From: Bradyrhizobium sp.
GTDB lineage: Bacteria > Pseudomonadota > Alphaproteobacteria > Rhizobiales > Xanthobacteraceae
Assembly: GCF_004799445.1 (NCBI RefSeq)
Contig: NZ_SSNA01000069.1
Location: 1 to 64,000, forward strand
DNA length: 64,000 nt
Direction of reading: 5' to 3'
Below the pieces are notes generated by a model. That model had not been told where the DNA came from, did no database searches, and saw only the letters and a program-made list of their open reading frames with translations. Positions 8,419-17,760 of this stretch are shown here, piece by piece (position 1 is the first letter of the stretch; each line of letters starts with the position of its first letter). A program made the position numbers and the translations under genes.

Positions 8419-9516
8419 ATGTCCCGACCCGTGCCGAACCCCGGCATTCTCGATATTGCGCCCTATACACCGGGCAAGAGCCCGGTGCAGGAGCCGGGCC
8501 GCAAGGTGTTCAAGCTGTCGGCCAACGAGACGCCGTTCGGCCCCTCGCCGAAGGCGATCGCTGCCTATACGAGCGCGGCGGCGCATCTGGAGGATTATCC
8601 GGAAGGCACCTCGCGCGTGCTGCGGGAAGCGATCGGCCGCGCCTTCGGGCTCGACCCCGACCGCATCATCTGCGGCGCCGGCTCCGACGAAATCCTCAAC
8701 CTGCTGGCGCACGCCTATCTCGGCCAGGGCGACGAGGCGATCTCCACCACCCACGGCTTCCTGGTGTATCCGATCGCGACCAAGGCCAACGGCGCCGTCA
8801 ACGTGGTTGCGCCCGAGACCGACTTCACCGCCGACGTCGACGCGATCCTTAAATCGGTCACGCCGCGCACCAAGCTGGTGTGGCTCGCCAACCCGAACAA
8901 CCCGACCGGCACCTATCTGCCGTTCGACGAGGTCAAGCGGCTGCGCGCCGGACTGCCGCCGCAGGCGCTGCTGGTGCTCGACGCCGCCTATTCGGATTAT
9001 GTGTCGCGCAACGACTACGAGATCGGCATCGAACTGGTGGCGACCACGGAAAACACCGTGATGACCCACACCTTCTCGAAGATTCACGGCCTCGCGGCGC
9101 TGCGGGTCGGCTGGATGTTCGGGCCGGCCCATATCGTCGATGCGGTGAACCGGATCCGCGGACCGTTCAACGTCTCGACGCCGGCGATGCTGGCGGCGGT
9201 GGCGGCGATCGAGGACACCGCGCATCAGCAGATGTCGAAGACCCACACCGAAAAATGGCGCAACTGGCTGACCGAAGAACTGACCAAACTCGGCCTCAAG
9301 GTGACGCCGAGCGTGGCCAATTTCGTGCTGATCCATTTTCCGCTCGACAAGGGCAAGACCGCGGCCGACGCCGACGCCTTCCTGACCAAACGCGGCCTCG
9401 TGCTGCGGGCGCTGAACAATTACCGGCTGCCCCACGCCTTGCGCATGACGATCGGCACCGAAGAGGCCAACCGACTGGTGGCCGAGGGCTTGCGCGACTT
9501 CATGGCGTCGAAGTGA
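8419..9516 (+). CDS. hisC: Histidinol-phosphate aminotransferase
   Basis: This 365-residue fold-type I PLP aminotransferase has the PLP Lys221 in [14 protein letters not shown] and the ANPNNPTGT motif at 158-166, with [12 protein letters not shown] at the N-terminus typical of HisC. It converts imidazole-acetol phosphate to histidinol phosphate, and in this context could also transaminate prephenate or aromatic keto acids. The ATG at 8419 is preferred over a TTG two codons upstream. Its stop overlaps the tyrA GTG start by 4 nt. It is the middle gene of the chorismate mutase-hisC-tyrA operon. Confidence 0.93.
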   Translation: MSRPVPNPGILDIAPYTPGKSPVQEPGRKVFKLSANETPFGPSPKAIAAYTSAAAHLEDYPEGTSRVLREAIGRAFGLDPDRIICGAGSDEILNLLAHAYLGQGDEAISTTHGFLVYPIATKANGAVNVVAPETDFTADVDAILKSVTPRTKLVWLANPNNPTGTYLPFDEVKRLRAGLPPQALLVLDAAYSDYVSRNDYEIGIELVATTENTVMTHTFSKIHGLAALRVGWMFGPAHIVDAVNRIRGPFNVSTPAMLAAVAAIEDTAHQQMSKTHTEKWRNWLTEELTKLGLKVTPSVANFVLIHFPLDKGKTAADADAFLTKRGLVLRALNNYRLPHALRMTIGTEEANRLVAEGLRDFMASK

Positions 9517-10454
9517 ACACCGCACCGCCCTTCAAACGGGTCGCGCTGATCGGCTTCGGGCTGATCGGCGGCTCGATCGCGCGTGCCGCGCGCGATCAGG
9601 GACTTGCAGGCGAAATCGTCACCACCGCCCGCTCGGCCAAGACCCGTGCCCGCGTGCTCGAGCTCGGCATTGTCGACCGCGTCATGGAGACCAATGCGCA
9701 AGCCGCGGAGGATGCCGACCTCGTCATCCTGTGCATTCCGGTCGGCGCCTGCGGCGCGGTCGCCCAGGAGATCGCGCCCCATCTCAAGCCTGGCGCGATC
9801 GTTTCCGATGTCGGCTCGGTCAAGGGCGCGGTGGTCAAGGACATGGCGCCGCATTTGCCGGCCGGCGTGCATTTCGTCCCGGCGCATCCGGTCGCCGGCA
9901 CCGAGAATTCCGGGCCGGATTCCGGTTTCGCCGAACTCTTCATCAACCGCTGGTGCATCCTGACCCCGCCGGAAGGCACCGACCCCAACGCCGTGGAAAA
10001 ATTGCGCGCGTTCTGGGCGGCGATCGGCGCCAAGGTCGAGATCATGACGCCCGACCATCACGACATGGTGCTGGCGATCACCAGTCATTTGCCGCATCTG
10101 ATCGCCTATACAATCGTAGGCACGGCGGATGAGCTTGAAGGTGTCACGCAATCCGAAGTGCTGAAGTTCTCCGCCGGCGGCTTTCGCGACTTCACGCGCA
10201 TCGCCGCATCCGACCCGATCATGTGGCGCGACGTGTTCCTGACCAACAAGGATGCGGTGCTGGAGATGCTCGGCACCTTCAACGAGGATCTTTCCAAGCT
10301 CACCCGCGCGATCCGCCGTGGCGACGGCGAGGCGCTGTTCGAGCATTTCACGCGCACCCGCGCGATCCGACGCGGCATCGTCGAGATCGGCCAGGATTCC
10401 GCCGCGCCCGATTTCGGCCGCCCGCATGCGCAATTGGGCAACAAGGCGGAGTAA
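9513..10454 (+). CDS. tyrA: Prephenate/arogenate dehydrogenase family protein
   Basis: The 313-residue product has an N-terminal NAD(P)-binding Rossmann motif ([12 protein letters not shown]) near residues 10-22, the [11 protein letters not shown] motif with the active-site His near 130, and a helical C-terminal dimerisation domain ([26 protein letters not shown]). It oxidatively decarboxylates prephenate or arogenate in tyrosine synthesis; which substrate cannot be read from sequence. The GTG start at 9513 overlaps the hisC stop (GTGA). A longer open frame upstream in hisC is a shadow. No ACT regulatory domain is present. Confidence 0.92.
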   Translation: MNTAPPFKRVALIGFGLIGGSIARAARDQGLAGEIVTTARSAKTRARVLELGIVDRVMETNAQAAEDADLVILCIPVGACGAVAQEIAPHLKPGAIVSDVGSVKGAVVKDMAPHLPAGVHFVPAHPVAGTENSGPDSGFAELFINRWCILTPPEGTDPNAVEKLRAFWAAIGAKVEIMTPDHHDMVLAITSHLPHLIAYTIVGTADELEGVTQSEVLKFSAGGFRDFTRIAASDPIMWRDVFLTNKDAVLEMLGTFNEDLSKLTRAIRRGDGEALFEHFTRTRAIRRGIVEIGQDSAAPDFGRPHAQLGNKAE

Positions 10455-10589
10455 CTTCTTCGCCGTTTGCGCGAACGCTCAGGGGAGTTATCACAACTAT
10501 GTGCGCCGGTTCCGGAAGCGAAAAACCGGAACCTTCGTTGGCAGCCGCGTTTAGCTTTTCACGTTGCTAAAACGAAAAGGGAGAAACGC

Positions 10590-10847
10590 ATGATGAAATT
10601 CAAACTCATTGGCGCTGCCGTGCTTTTTTCCTCGGCGCTGGCGGGGCCCGCGCTGGCGCAGCACGTGACCTCACACCCCAATTATCTTGCCCGGAATTGC
10701 CAGTACAGGGAGCCGGGAAATCCCTATACCCCGCAGAGCGATTACATGGCCTGGTCGGCTTGGCGTGCCAGGGGCGGCTGGGACAGCAGCCGCGATGATG
10801 CCTGTTGGCGCGGCGGCCATTTGCACCACCACACCATCGGCTTCTAG
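10590..10847 (+). CDS. Small secreted protein of unknown function
   Basis: The 85-residue product starts with a clear signal peptide (MMKFKLIGAAVLFSSALAGP-ALAQ), leaving a mature part of about 60 residues rich in Trp, His and aromatic residues with two Cys. These Cys (in NCQY and ACWR) could form a disulfide. The start at 10590 follows AAAAGGGAGA. It stands alone, ending before a probable terminator at 10931. No family was recognised; periplasmic location is inferred from the signal peptide. Confidence 0.7.
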   Translation: MMKFKLIGAAVLFSSALAGPALAQHVTSHPNYLARNCQYREPGNPYTPQSDYMAWSAWRARGGWDSSRDDACWRGGHLHHHTIGF

Positions 10848-10930
10848 CCTGTTGGCGGCGGCGTGATCGGCGACCCCGGCACCCGCCAAACCCAACCCGC
10901 GAAGCTGATCATGTCACCCAGTCAAAGAAG

Positions 10931-10954
10931 GGGCGACCGCAAGGCCGCCTTTTC
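10931..10954 (+). terminator. Probable Rho-independent terminator
   Basis: A GGCGACC-GCAA-GGCCGCC hairpin (7-bp stem with one mismatch) is followed by TTTT. It lies about 85 nt after the small secreted protein gene and would end its transcript. Confidence 0.6.
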
Positions 10955-11064
10955 ATGCATCGCGTTCGCTGCGGGTGTGTTGGCGAGACGGCAGCACAGG
11001 GACACCTGCAGTAACGGCCGGAGCGCTGGCTTGGTGATGCGCGAAGCCTTGCCGGGAGCGGCCG

Positions 11065-11277
11065 CTAGCCTTGTCCTTTTTGAGCGGCGTCCTTTTCCAT
11101 GATCGCGATATACCGGTCGGTCTGGTTGGCTATCATCTTCCAGCTTCGCGCAAGGCTCGTCAGAATCGTAGCCTCGGCGCCGCTCCGTGCCAAAAGCATG
11201 AGGCGATGACATTCCTCCGCGTGCGTCCGGCAGCGACTTGCTTCGTTCCTTTCCCGCCGCCGATCAAAAAAGGCCAA
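11065..11277 (-). CDS. Small helical protein, rhizobial type, unknown function
   Basis: The 70-residue charged product contains HAEECHRLMLLARSGAEA and LARSWKMIANQTDRY, a pattern (AEECRRLA ... MARSW..LA) that recurs in many small Bradyrhizobium proteins of unknown function. It is predicted helical and cytosolic. The TTG start at 11277 lies within the last codons of the upstream microprotein gene (14-nt overlap), which suggests coupled expression. No ATG start is available upstream in frame. Confidence 0.5.
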   Translation of the reverse strand: MAFFDRRRERNEASRCRTHAEECHRLMLLARSGAEATILTSLARSWKMIANQTDRYIAIMEKDAAQKGQG

Positions 11278-11443
11278 CGGAGACCTGCCAGATACACCAG
11301 GCCAAAAACGACCAAAGCAGGAGACCGGTGGCGATTACGCCAATCCACGGGGACGAGTACCGGATAAATGGGACCAGCTGCTTTGATTGAGGCAGGGTGT
11401 ACCCCTTTGACAAAGGCGAGAGCACAACACTCTTGGTCACCAT
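11264..11443 (-). CDS. Putative 59-residue membrane microprotein
   Basis: This is a complete ORF from ATG (11443) to TGA (11264). AAGG sits about 7 nt before the start. The product has a polar N-terminus (MVTKSVVLSPLSKGYTLPQ) and one strongly hydrophobic segment at about residues 33-57 (WIGVIATGLLLWSFLAWCIW), a single membrane helix. It overlaps the start of the next small gene on the same strand. No homologue was recognised; the organised start, helix and overlap argue for a real gene, but length alone makes it uncertain. Confidence 0.4.
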   Translation of the reverse strand: MVTKSVVLSPLSKGYTLPQSKQLVPFIRYSSPWIGVIATGLLLWSFLAWCIWQVSVGLF

Positions 11444-11587
11444 ATGATCGCCTTGTGGTTGGGCGGTGATGGTAGTGGGGCTATCACGTCATAACAGCGG
11501 TTGTCTGTGCAATATTATACACGCAGCAAGCCTCGGACATCGAGGGCGGATTGACGGCGGCGCGCGCCTCGCCTCTTCCTGCCGTCG

Positions 11588-11812
11588 TTGCCTGCGACAA
11601 ACGCGAAGCGTTTGCGCAAGGGAGCGTAACGGGATTCCATTTTCAAACAGCCAACACGCAAGCAGTCTTGAGACCGTCATTGCGAGCGCAAGCGAAGCAA
11701 TCCATCGGGCAACAAAAAGTTGGATTGCTTCGTCGCGGAGCCTGTCATCGGGCGCGCATTCGCGCGACCCGTTGGCTCCCTTGCGCAAACGCTTCGCGTT
11801 TGTCGCAGGCAA
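11588..11812. repeat. Large composite palindrome with 37-bp perfect arms
   Basis: The arms 11588-11624 and 11776-11812 are perfect inverted copies; a third copy of the arm is at 5005-5041. Inside lie a gaagcaatcca/tggattgcttc pair (11694-11704 with 11721-11731) and a 34-nt module (11746-11779) also found at 12467-12500 and, inverted, at 4090-4120. The structure looks like repeat modules nested within one another. Confidence 0.8.
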
Positions 11813-12049
11813 TGACGAGAGGCACCCCGGTCCGCACGGATCGAATTTCAAACAGCAATGACAACACACAACACAGCTTCGCGATCTCGCCGCAGGTTTC
11901 GCGCGAGTTTTGGCCTGCTCGTTCCGCCCTCTCCAGTCAGAGGGCGCAGGGAATGCCGGGCGCCCGATGCGCCCGATAGCCGCGCGTGCGATGGTAGAAA
12001 GTAAAAAGCACACGCGTTAGTCAGGTCACACCGGAAACACCCGGCATTC

Positions 12050-12290
12050 CCCGCGCAATGGTTTTAACGGCTTCCTTCGTGCTCTCCCCGGCGACCGGGC
12101 TTTCTTGCCACCGTCGCCCGCGAAAGTTGCCTTCCGCGAACTTGACACCAGCGTCGGGGTGTCAGGACCACACGACTTCTCCGTCCGTAAGAAAGCGCTC
12201 TCGTCTCTAGCGCTCCTTGCGTCCACCGCATCCCGCCCCGCGTCCGTGACGATCGCGAACCGCCCCTCTGTGGGACGGGACGGCAATGGA
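12050..12290 (-). repeat. Long dispersed repeat, copy 2 (inverted relative to 4580-4838)
   Basis: Its reverse complement aligns through about 205 nt to 4615-4838, with numerous substitutions but shared blocks along the whole length. Together the two copies form an inverted pair flanking the metXW/hisC/tyrA block. Confidence 0.7.
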
Positions 12291-12397
12291 TATAGACCGA
12301 TTTGCGTCTTCGGAAAATCAGAATATTTTTGCAAAAGGGGCTGGACACGGGGGGCGGTAAATTGCCCAGGTGATTTGCCCGTCGGGCAACAGATCGC

Positions 12398-12509
12398 AGG
12401 ATGGGTGGAGCGCTTCGCGAAACCCATCGCCGTCGTTCGAACCATGATGGTTATCGCGGAGTTCATCATCGGGCGCGCATTCGCGCGACCCGTTGGCTCC
12501 ACCCATCCT
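12398..12509. repeat. Palindromic repeat with 13-bp arms
   Basis: aggatgggtggag (12398-12410) pairs perfectly with ctccacccatcct (12497-12509). The interior carries the dispersed 34-nt module at 12467-12500. Non-coding. Confidence 0.75.
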
Positions 12510-12860
12510 ACGCGCTATCGCCTGAAGCAGGGTCAGATGGAGCTTGCTGTTTGGGGCCGTGCTGGCTCGATGTCTGCTATGCCTCCGATAGGAACGAAAT
12601 TATGCGCTGCAGCGAAATGACGCAATGTGCCGAAATCGGAAGTCGCAAACACATGCGTTCCGATTCGCACCGGGAGCTAACTCGAGCGAAGCTCCGGTTG
12701 AACTTGCAAAGAGACCTCGACTGCGTCGCTTTCGTTTTTTGATCCAAATCAAAGACATTTTCGGCAAAAGTGTGCGGTGCTGGGAATCCAAACCAGTGAG
12801 CCGGGGGCAAGCTGTACTCGGCGGTTGCTGTGGCGTGCGACAGCCTTGTAGATTGTTCAA

Positions 12861-13904
12861 ATGTCCTATGGTCATTACGCGGTTGCGGCGGCCGTACTTT
12901 CGCTTTTTGGTCCTGCGTCAGTAAACCTCGCCAGGGCTATCGAACCGAATGCAATTCCCGTCAAAGCGCCACCGGCTGTCGATGTGTCGTTCTTTTCCGT
13001 GAACGACAACTACCTGACCTACTCCTATCTTCCCGAAGGGGCCGATCCGGGCGTGCCGGGCAAAACAGAAAAACAAATTTACTCGTTCAGCCACTTCGAT
13101 GTCTGGGCCTACGGTACGAACTTCGCCAACTTCCACCTGATCAAGTCGGACCATAGCGATCCGGCCAGTCCTTGTGGCAATTACCATGCCCCCGTATATG
13201 GGTGTGCCGGCGCGACGGAATTGCTGGGCCAGATCCGCAGCACGTTCGGCTGGAATGATATCTTCAAAACGCACGCCTTCACAATGGGGCCCGTGCATAG
13301 CGTTTCGTTCGAGGTTGGCGTCGATGTCGCGACGAAAAACAACTTCGAAGCGCCAGCCAGGACCGACATCGTGGCCGGTCTGCAGTTCGCATTCACCTTG
13401 CCTTACAAGGGCTACTTCAATGTAGCCCCATTGTACTATCAGGAGTGGAATCACAACACGTTCTTGACGCCTGGATTCACCAAGCCATACCCCGGCATTC
13501 CGGACGGGGATACACGTTTCAATCCGACCTGGGCGGTCGAGATCAACTACTACATGGATCTGGGCTTCCTGCCGCCAAGCCTGCAGTTTTTTGCCGTCAG
13601 CGGTCGCGCCGGCTTCTACGGACCGAAAGGAACGGGCGCGGCTCCCGGCGTCGTCAATCCCTATTACGAGACCAAGACCGAAATCAAAACCGAACCAGTC
13701 CGCCTGACCCTGGACGCCGGCAAAGCACTATGGGGTCAAAAGTATTCTCAATTGGTTCAGTTCTTTGTGGCCTATCGCTATTGGGAGAACAAATTCGGGC
13801 ACAATGACCAAGATCCTGCGGACCGACTTTGTTTTACTTCTGGCGTAAACAACGGGAGCTGCACCGAAAAATCGGTGTACTCTGGCATCACGGTCAAGTT
13901 CTGA
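12861..13904 (+). CDS. Tsx-like outer-membrane channel protein
   Basis: The 347-residue product has an N-terminal signal peptide (cleavage probably after ARA near residue 26), alternating amphipathic strands rich in aromatic residues (for example FFAVSGRAGFY, FFVAYRYWENKFG) and a C-terminal Phe after a final strand (YSGITVKF), the outer-membrane beta-barrel signature. Motifs such as FSHFDVWAYGTNFANFHLIKSD recall the nucleoside-specific Tsx channel family. It probably lets a small hydrophilic solute pass. It precedes, on the same strand, a flavin dehydrogenase (78-nt gap) and a ThDP enzyme, suggesting uptake of their substrate. The ATG at 12861 lacks a strong ribosome-binding site. Confidence 0.75.
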   Translation: MSYGHYAVAAAVLSLFGPASVNLARAIEPNAIPVKAPPAVDVSFFSVNDNYLTYSYLPEGADPGVPGKTEKQIYSFSHFDVWAYGTNFANFHLIKSDHSDPASPCGNYHAPVYGCAGATELLGQIRSTFGWNDIFKTHAFTMGPVHSVSFEVGVDVATKNNFEAPARTDIVAGLQFAFTLPYKGYFNVAPLYYQEWNHNTFLTPGFTKPYPGIPDGDTRFNPTWAVEINYYMDLGFLPPSLQFFAVSGRAGFYGPKGTGAAPGVVNPYYETKTEIKTEPVRLTLDAGKALWGQKYSQLVQFFVAYRYWENKFGHNDQDPADRLCFTSGVNNGSCTEKSVYSGITVKF

Positions 13905-13982
13905 TCTACCCGCCTGTCCTCGCGGGCGCATATTCGGCCGCCGGGAAAGATCTCGCGCAGGTGGCGAACGCCAAGGGCGAAC

Positions 13983-15596
13983 ATGGGTCGCTACAAAGCT
14001 GACGTGGTCATCGTCGGAGGGGGCATAGCGGGAATCGTTGTGGCCATCGATCTCCTGTCGCTGGGCCAGCGCGTGCTCATCGTGGACCGCGACAGCGAGG
14101 CGAATTTCGGTGGGCTGGCCAAGGAGAGCTTCGGCGGTATCTGGCTCGTCGATACCCCGCAGCAGCGCCGCTCCGGCATCAAGGACAGTCCCGAACTCGC
14201 CTTGCAGAACTGGCTGTCTTTCGGGGATTTTGAAGCCGATGGTGGGGTTGACGACCATCCCCGCCGCTGGGCCGAAGCCTATGTAGCCGATTGCGCGCGC
14301 GACGTTTACAGATTCCTCAAGGGCCATGGCATCGGCTTTCTGCCGATGCCGCTATGGGTCGAGCGCGGGCTGTACGGCAACGGCAACGCGGTTCCGCGCT
14401 GGCATGTCGTGTGGGGAACCGGCCATCGCCTGGCGGCGCGGATGATCGAAGTGCTGCGCGGCCATCCCGACGCCGGGAAATTGGAGCTGTTGTTCAATCA
14501 TCGTGTTGAACGGCTCGAGGTCGCTGCCGGGCTCGTCAACGGGGTCAGCGGCACGACCGAGGTCGATCGCGCGGCCTTCACGGTGGAGGCCGAGTCGACC
14601 ATCATCGCCTCGGGCGGCATCAACGGCGACATCGCCAGGGTCAAGGCGAATTGGCATCCCGATTGGGGCAGGCCGCCGCAAACTATCCTCAACGGCTCGC
14701 ATCAGTTTGCAGACGGTCTCATGCACGACGCGGCCGCGGCCTGCGGCGGACAACTGACGCATCTCGACCGGATGTGGAATTATGCCGCGGGCGTGCACCA
14801 CTGGCGGCCGCGCAAGCCCGATCACGGGCTGTCGCTGGTGCCGTCGCGTTCTGCACTGTGGCTCAACTGGCGCGGCGAACGGTTCGGCCCGATGCCGCTG
14901 GTAGGCGGCTTCGATACGCGCGATCTCGTCGGGCGGATCTGCGCGGAGGAGCGCGGCTATTCGTGGCAGATTCTCAACCGCAAGATCGCCCTCAAGGAAC
15001 TCGCGATATCCGGCGCCGAGTTCAACCCGAATGTCCGAGAACGCAACCTGCGCGGATTTGTGGCCGACACCCTGTTCGGCAACCGCTGGCTCTACGACCA
15101 AGTGACGAAAAACTGTGCCGATGTCGTCGTCTCCGAAACGCTGCCTGAACTCGTCGCCCGGATGAACGTCTTGCAGGGTGACAACGCCGTCAACGAAGCG
15201 AAGGTGCGCGCGAGCGTGGCCTCTTACGATTCCGAGATCGATCGCGGGCCTGCTTTGTACAATGATGAGCAGCTGCGTCGCCTCGCCCATCTGCGCCGCT
15301 GGAAGGGAGACCGCCTGCGCATCGCCAACTTCCAGAAGATCATCGAACCCGGAACCGGGCCGTTGATGGCCATTCGCCTGTTTATCGTGAGCCGCAAGAG
15401 TCTCGGCGGCATTCGCAGCGATCTGTCCGCTCGCGTGGTCGACGACACCGGAGCGCCGATCGCCGGCCTCTACGCGATCGGGGAGGCGGCGGGGTTCGGC
15501 GGAGGCGGCATGAACGGCTTGCGCGCCCTCGAAGGCACGTTCCTCGGAGGATGCATCTATAGCGCGCGTCGCGCGGCGCGTGCGATCGGCCGGTGA
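13983..15596 (+). CDS. FAD-binding dehydrogenase (fumarate reductase/ketosteroid dehydrogenase-like)
   Basis: The 537-residue flavoprotein begins with a Rossmann FAD motif (VVIVGGGIAGIVVAI, residues 8-22) followed by an acidic residue near 36-38. The GGLAKESFGGIWLVD and QQRRSGIKDS segments are typical of the conserved FAD-binding dehydrogenase subgroup related to 3-ketosteroid dehydrogenases and flavocytochrome fumarate reductases. The C-terminal GLYAIGEAAGFGGGGMNG closes the FAD site. The substrate is unknown. It lies 33 nt before a thiamine-diphosphate enzyme gene, so the two are probably co-transcribed in a catabolic route. Confidence 0.82.
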   Translation: MGRYKADVVIVGGGIAGIVVAIDLLSLGQRVLIVDRDSEANFGGLAKESFGGIWLVDTPQQRRSGIKDSPELALQNWLSFGDFEADGGVDDHPRRWAEAYVADCARDVYRFLKGHGIGFLPMPLWVERGLYGNGNAVPRWHVVWGTGHRLAARMIEVLRGHPDAGKLELLFNHRVERLEVAAGLVNGVSGTTEVDRAAFTVEAESTIIASGGINGDIARVKANWHPDWGRPPQTILNGSHQFADGLMHDAAAACGGQLTHLDRMWNYAAGVHHWRPRKPDHGLSLVPSRSALWLNWRGERFGPMPLVGGFDTRDLVGRICAEERGYSWQILNRKIALKELAISGAEFNPNVRERNLRGFVADTLFGNRWLYDQVTKNCADVVVSETLPELVARMNVLQGDNAVNEAKVRASVASYDSEIDRGPALYNDEQLRRLAHLRRWKGDRLRIANFQKIIEPGTGPLMAIRLFIVSRKSLGGIRSDLSARVVDDTGAPIAGLYAIGEAAGFGGGGMNGLRALEGTFLGGCIYSARRAARAIGR

Positions 15597-15629
15597 TGCC
15601 TTGGCAAGGACGGCAATGAGGGAAAACAA

Positions 15630-17363
15630 ATGAAAAAATCGGGTGCGTGGCTCGCCGTTCATGCGATGGAGCAGATCGGCTTGCGCTACACGTTCGGCAT
15701 TCCGGGCGTCCATAACACTGAACTCTATGATGAGCTCAACAATTCCAACCGCATCACGCCGATCCTAGTGACGCATGAAGGCGGCGGCGCGTTCATGGCC
15801 GACGCGATGTCGCGCGCCTCGGATGACACCATCGGCGCATTGATGATCGTGCCGGCCGCGGGCTTCACCCACGCGGCGAGCGGTATCGGCGAGGCGTTTC
15901 TCGACGGGGTCGCGATGTTGGTCTTTACCGGCGGCATACGCACCGACACCGGCGCCAAGTATCAGTTGCATGATCTCGATCAAATGGCGCTGGCGCAGCC
16001 CTTGACCAAGGGCGCATTCCGCGTCACTCGGCATTCCGAGATCATCCCGACGATCTACAAGGCTTACGAGATTGCGACTTCGGGCGTGCCGGGACCGGTG
16101 CTAGTCGAAATTCCCGTCAACCTGCAACTGTTCACCGGCGAGGTCGACGAACTGCCGGCATGGCAGCCGTCTCCACCACCGCCGCAGCCGGAAGCCGCCT
16201 TGATCGGGCGGATCGCCGATCGCCTGCTTGGCGCGTCGAGACCTGGCCTATTCGTCGGTTGGGGCGCCCGGCACGCCCAGCAAGCACTCATCGCCATCGC
16301 CGATCATCTTCAGGCCCCCGTCGCGACGACACTACAGGGACTTGCCACGTTTCCCGGTGACCACCCGTTGCATGCGGGCTTCGGCTTTTCGCCGTCGGCG
16401 GTGCCGGCCGCACGCAATGCCTTCGCTCAATGCGACTGTCTGCTCGCCGCCGGCGCACGCTTCGGTGAGATTCCGACCGGAAGCTTCAGCGTCAAGGTGC
16501 CGCCGGCACTGATCCACATCGATATCGATCCGAAGGTGATCGGATCAAATTACCCCGCCGAGATCAGTCTCGTCGGCGACGCCAAGCCGGCGCTGGCGGC
16601 GCTCGCCGCCGAACTCGCCAGGCGCAGTGGCGTCAAAGCGCCCGGCGCGACCGCGGCGCAGATCGCCCGCGACAAGAAGGCCTATCGGCAGGAATGGCTC
16701 GATCACGATTCGAAAGGTCGCGTCAACCCTTTGAGCTTCTTTGATGCGCTGCGCAAAGCGGCTCCTGACGATTGCATCATAGTGCTCGACGACGGCAACC
16801 ATACGTTCCTGACGGCCGAGCTTTTCACCATCCGGCGCGGCGGTGCTCTGCTTGTGCCGACAGATTTCAACGCGATGGGCTATTCCGCGCCTGCTGCGAT
16901 CGGCGCGAAGCTGGCGCAGCCGCAGCGCGAGGTCTTCACCGTCGTCGGCGATGGCTGCTTCATGATGACCTGCATGGAAATTCTCACCGCGACCAATCAG
17001 GCGCTAGGCATCGTGTATTTCGTCTTCCACGACGGCGCGCTGTCGCAGATCGCGCAGGCGCAACAGATTCCTTATAACCGCCAGCCCTGCGTCACCCTGT
17101 CGGGGCTGAAAGTCGAGGGGATCGCCTTGGCCACCGGTGCGACGTATCTTCCGCTGCCGAGTGACGGCGACCTCGACGCCACCATCGCTAAAGCCCGCGA
17201 GATCGCAGCGGGCGGCAAGCCGGTCATCGTCGATGTCGCCATCGATTATTCCAAACGCACCGCCTTCACCATCGGTACCGCAAAATCGACGTTCAGGCGG
17301 TTTCCGCTCTCCGAGCGTTTACGCTTCGCCGGCCGCGCGCTGGTGCGGCGGGTGACCGGATGA
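15630..17363 (+). CDS. Thiamine-diphosphate-dependent enzyme, acetolactate-synthase-like
   Basis: The 577-residue product shows the three ThDP-enzyme domains: N-terminal PYR domain with the catalytic Glu in THEGGGAFMAD (about 50), a central domain (190-330) and a C-terminal PP domain with the GDG motif (GDGCFMMTCMEI, near 443). The GDG motif normally ends in NN; here the position reads FHDGAL, so a metal-ligand Asn appears replaced by Asp or His. It may be a decarboxylase or carboligase acting on a 2-oxo acid. Not ilvB: there is no small subunit nearby. It is the last gene of the porin/dehydrogenase cluster, followed by a strong terminator. Confidence 0.82.
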   Translation: MKKSGAWLAVHAMEQIGLRYTFGIPGVHNTELYDELNNSNRITPILVTHEGGGAFMADAMSRASDDTIGALMIVPAAGFTHAASGIGEAFLDGVAMLVFTGGIRTDTGAKYQLHDLDQMALAQPLTKGAFRVTRHSEIIPTIYKAYEIATSGVPGPVLVEIPVNLQLFTGEVDELPAWQPSPPPPQPEAALIGRIADRLLGASRPGLFVGWGARHAQQALIAIADHLQAPVATTLQGLATFPGDHPLHAGFGFSPSAVPAARNAFAQCDCLLAAGARFGEIPTGSFSVKVPPALIHIDIDPKVIGSNYPAEISLVGDAKPALAALAAELARRSGVKAPGATAAQIARDKKAYRQEWLDHDSKGRVNPLSFFDALRKAAPDDCIIVLDDGNHTFLTAELFTIRRGGALLVPTDFNAMGYSAPAAIGAKLAQPQREVFTVVGDGCFMMTCMEILTATNQALGIVYFVFHDGALSQIAQAQQIPYNRQPCVTLSGLKVEGIALATGATYLPLPSDGDLDATIAKAREIAAGGKPVIVDVAIDYSKRTAFTIGTAKSTFRRFPLSERLRFAGRALVRRVTG

Positions 17364-17760
17364 ATCATGCGCGGCGACGGCTTCTGATTCGAGCGGCCGA
17401 TCGTCTCAGGCCAATGTCAATGGCGGGTCGCGACCTTGTTCGAGAAAATGGCCGATGCGCACTATCCATGTCGCCAGAAAGGTGAGCCGTGGTCGGTGCA
17501 CGCTACTGAGTTTTCCTCAGCTCCAAAACACATAGCCCCGGCATCGTCCGGGGCTTTTTGTAATCCATCGCGGATGTCCGAGTTGGGTCATTCGCGACCG
17601 GGTCGAGCCAGCAGCAAGTCCGGTCATGTCTGATAACCACCCCGGAAGCGGAAATAAATTCGGAGCATTGGCTGCTGCCGCGACGGGTCTTCGCGGATTG
17701 GTGGCGCCGCCCTGCTCATGCTGCTCGCAGCCGGCTAAGGGCTTGTGAGTCTCCTCGCTC
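17364..17760. other. Intergenic region after the ThDP-enzyme gene
   Basis: About 400 nt. It holds an intrinsic terminator at 17534-17559 and, at about 17570-17640, a stretch whose reading (MSELGHSRPGRA...) is the hallmark of a dispersed alphaproteobacterial repeat often mis-called as an ORF. No gene can be supported here. Confidence 0.6.
17534..17559 (+). terminator. Rho-independent terminator
   Basis: Perfect 8-bp stem AGCCCCGG/CCGGGGCT around CATCGT, followed by TTTTT. It lies 170 nt after the ThDP-enzyme stop and probably ends the porin/dehydrogenase/ThDP transcript. Confidence 0.85.

Larger units (their letters stand above)
11444..12860. other. Gene-poor repeat island upstream of the porin gene
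   Basis: About 1.4 kb without a supportable gene. It contains the composite palindrome 11588-11812, the long repeat 12050-12290, the palindrome 12398-12509 and, around 12565-12660, a stretch resembling dispersed sequences often mis-called as short ORFs. The last 150 nt should hold the porin promoter. Overlapping ORFs on both strands have no domain content. Confidence 0.65.

Noticed and set aside
8293..10433. Long minus-strand ORFs opposite hisC and tyrA
   Set aside because: Both overlapped genes are clear family members; the antisense frames are His/Arg/Asp-rich shadows.
11588..12510. Possible insertion sequence
   Set aside because: Inverted-repeat arms exist but no transposase ORF lies between or beside them, and the modules differ in order between islands.
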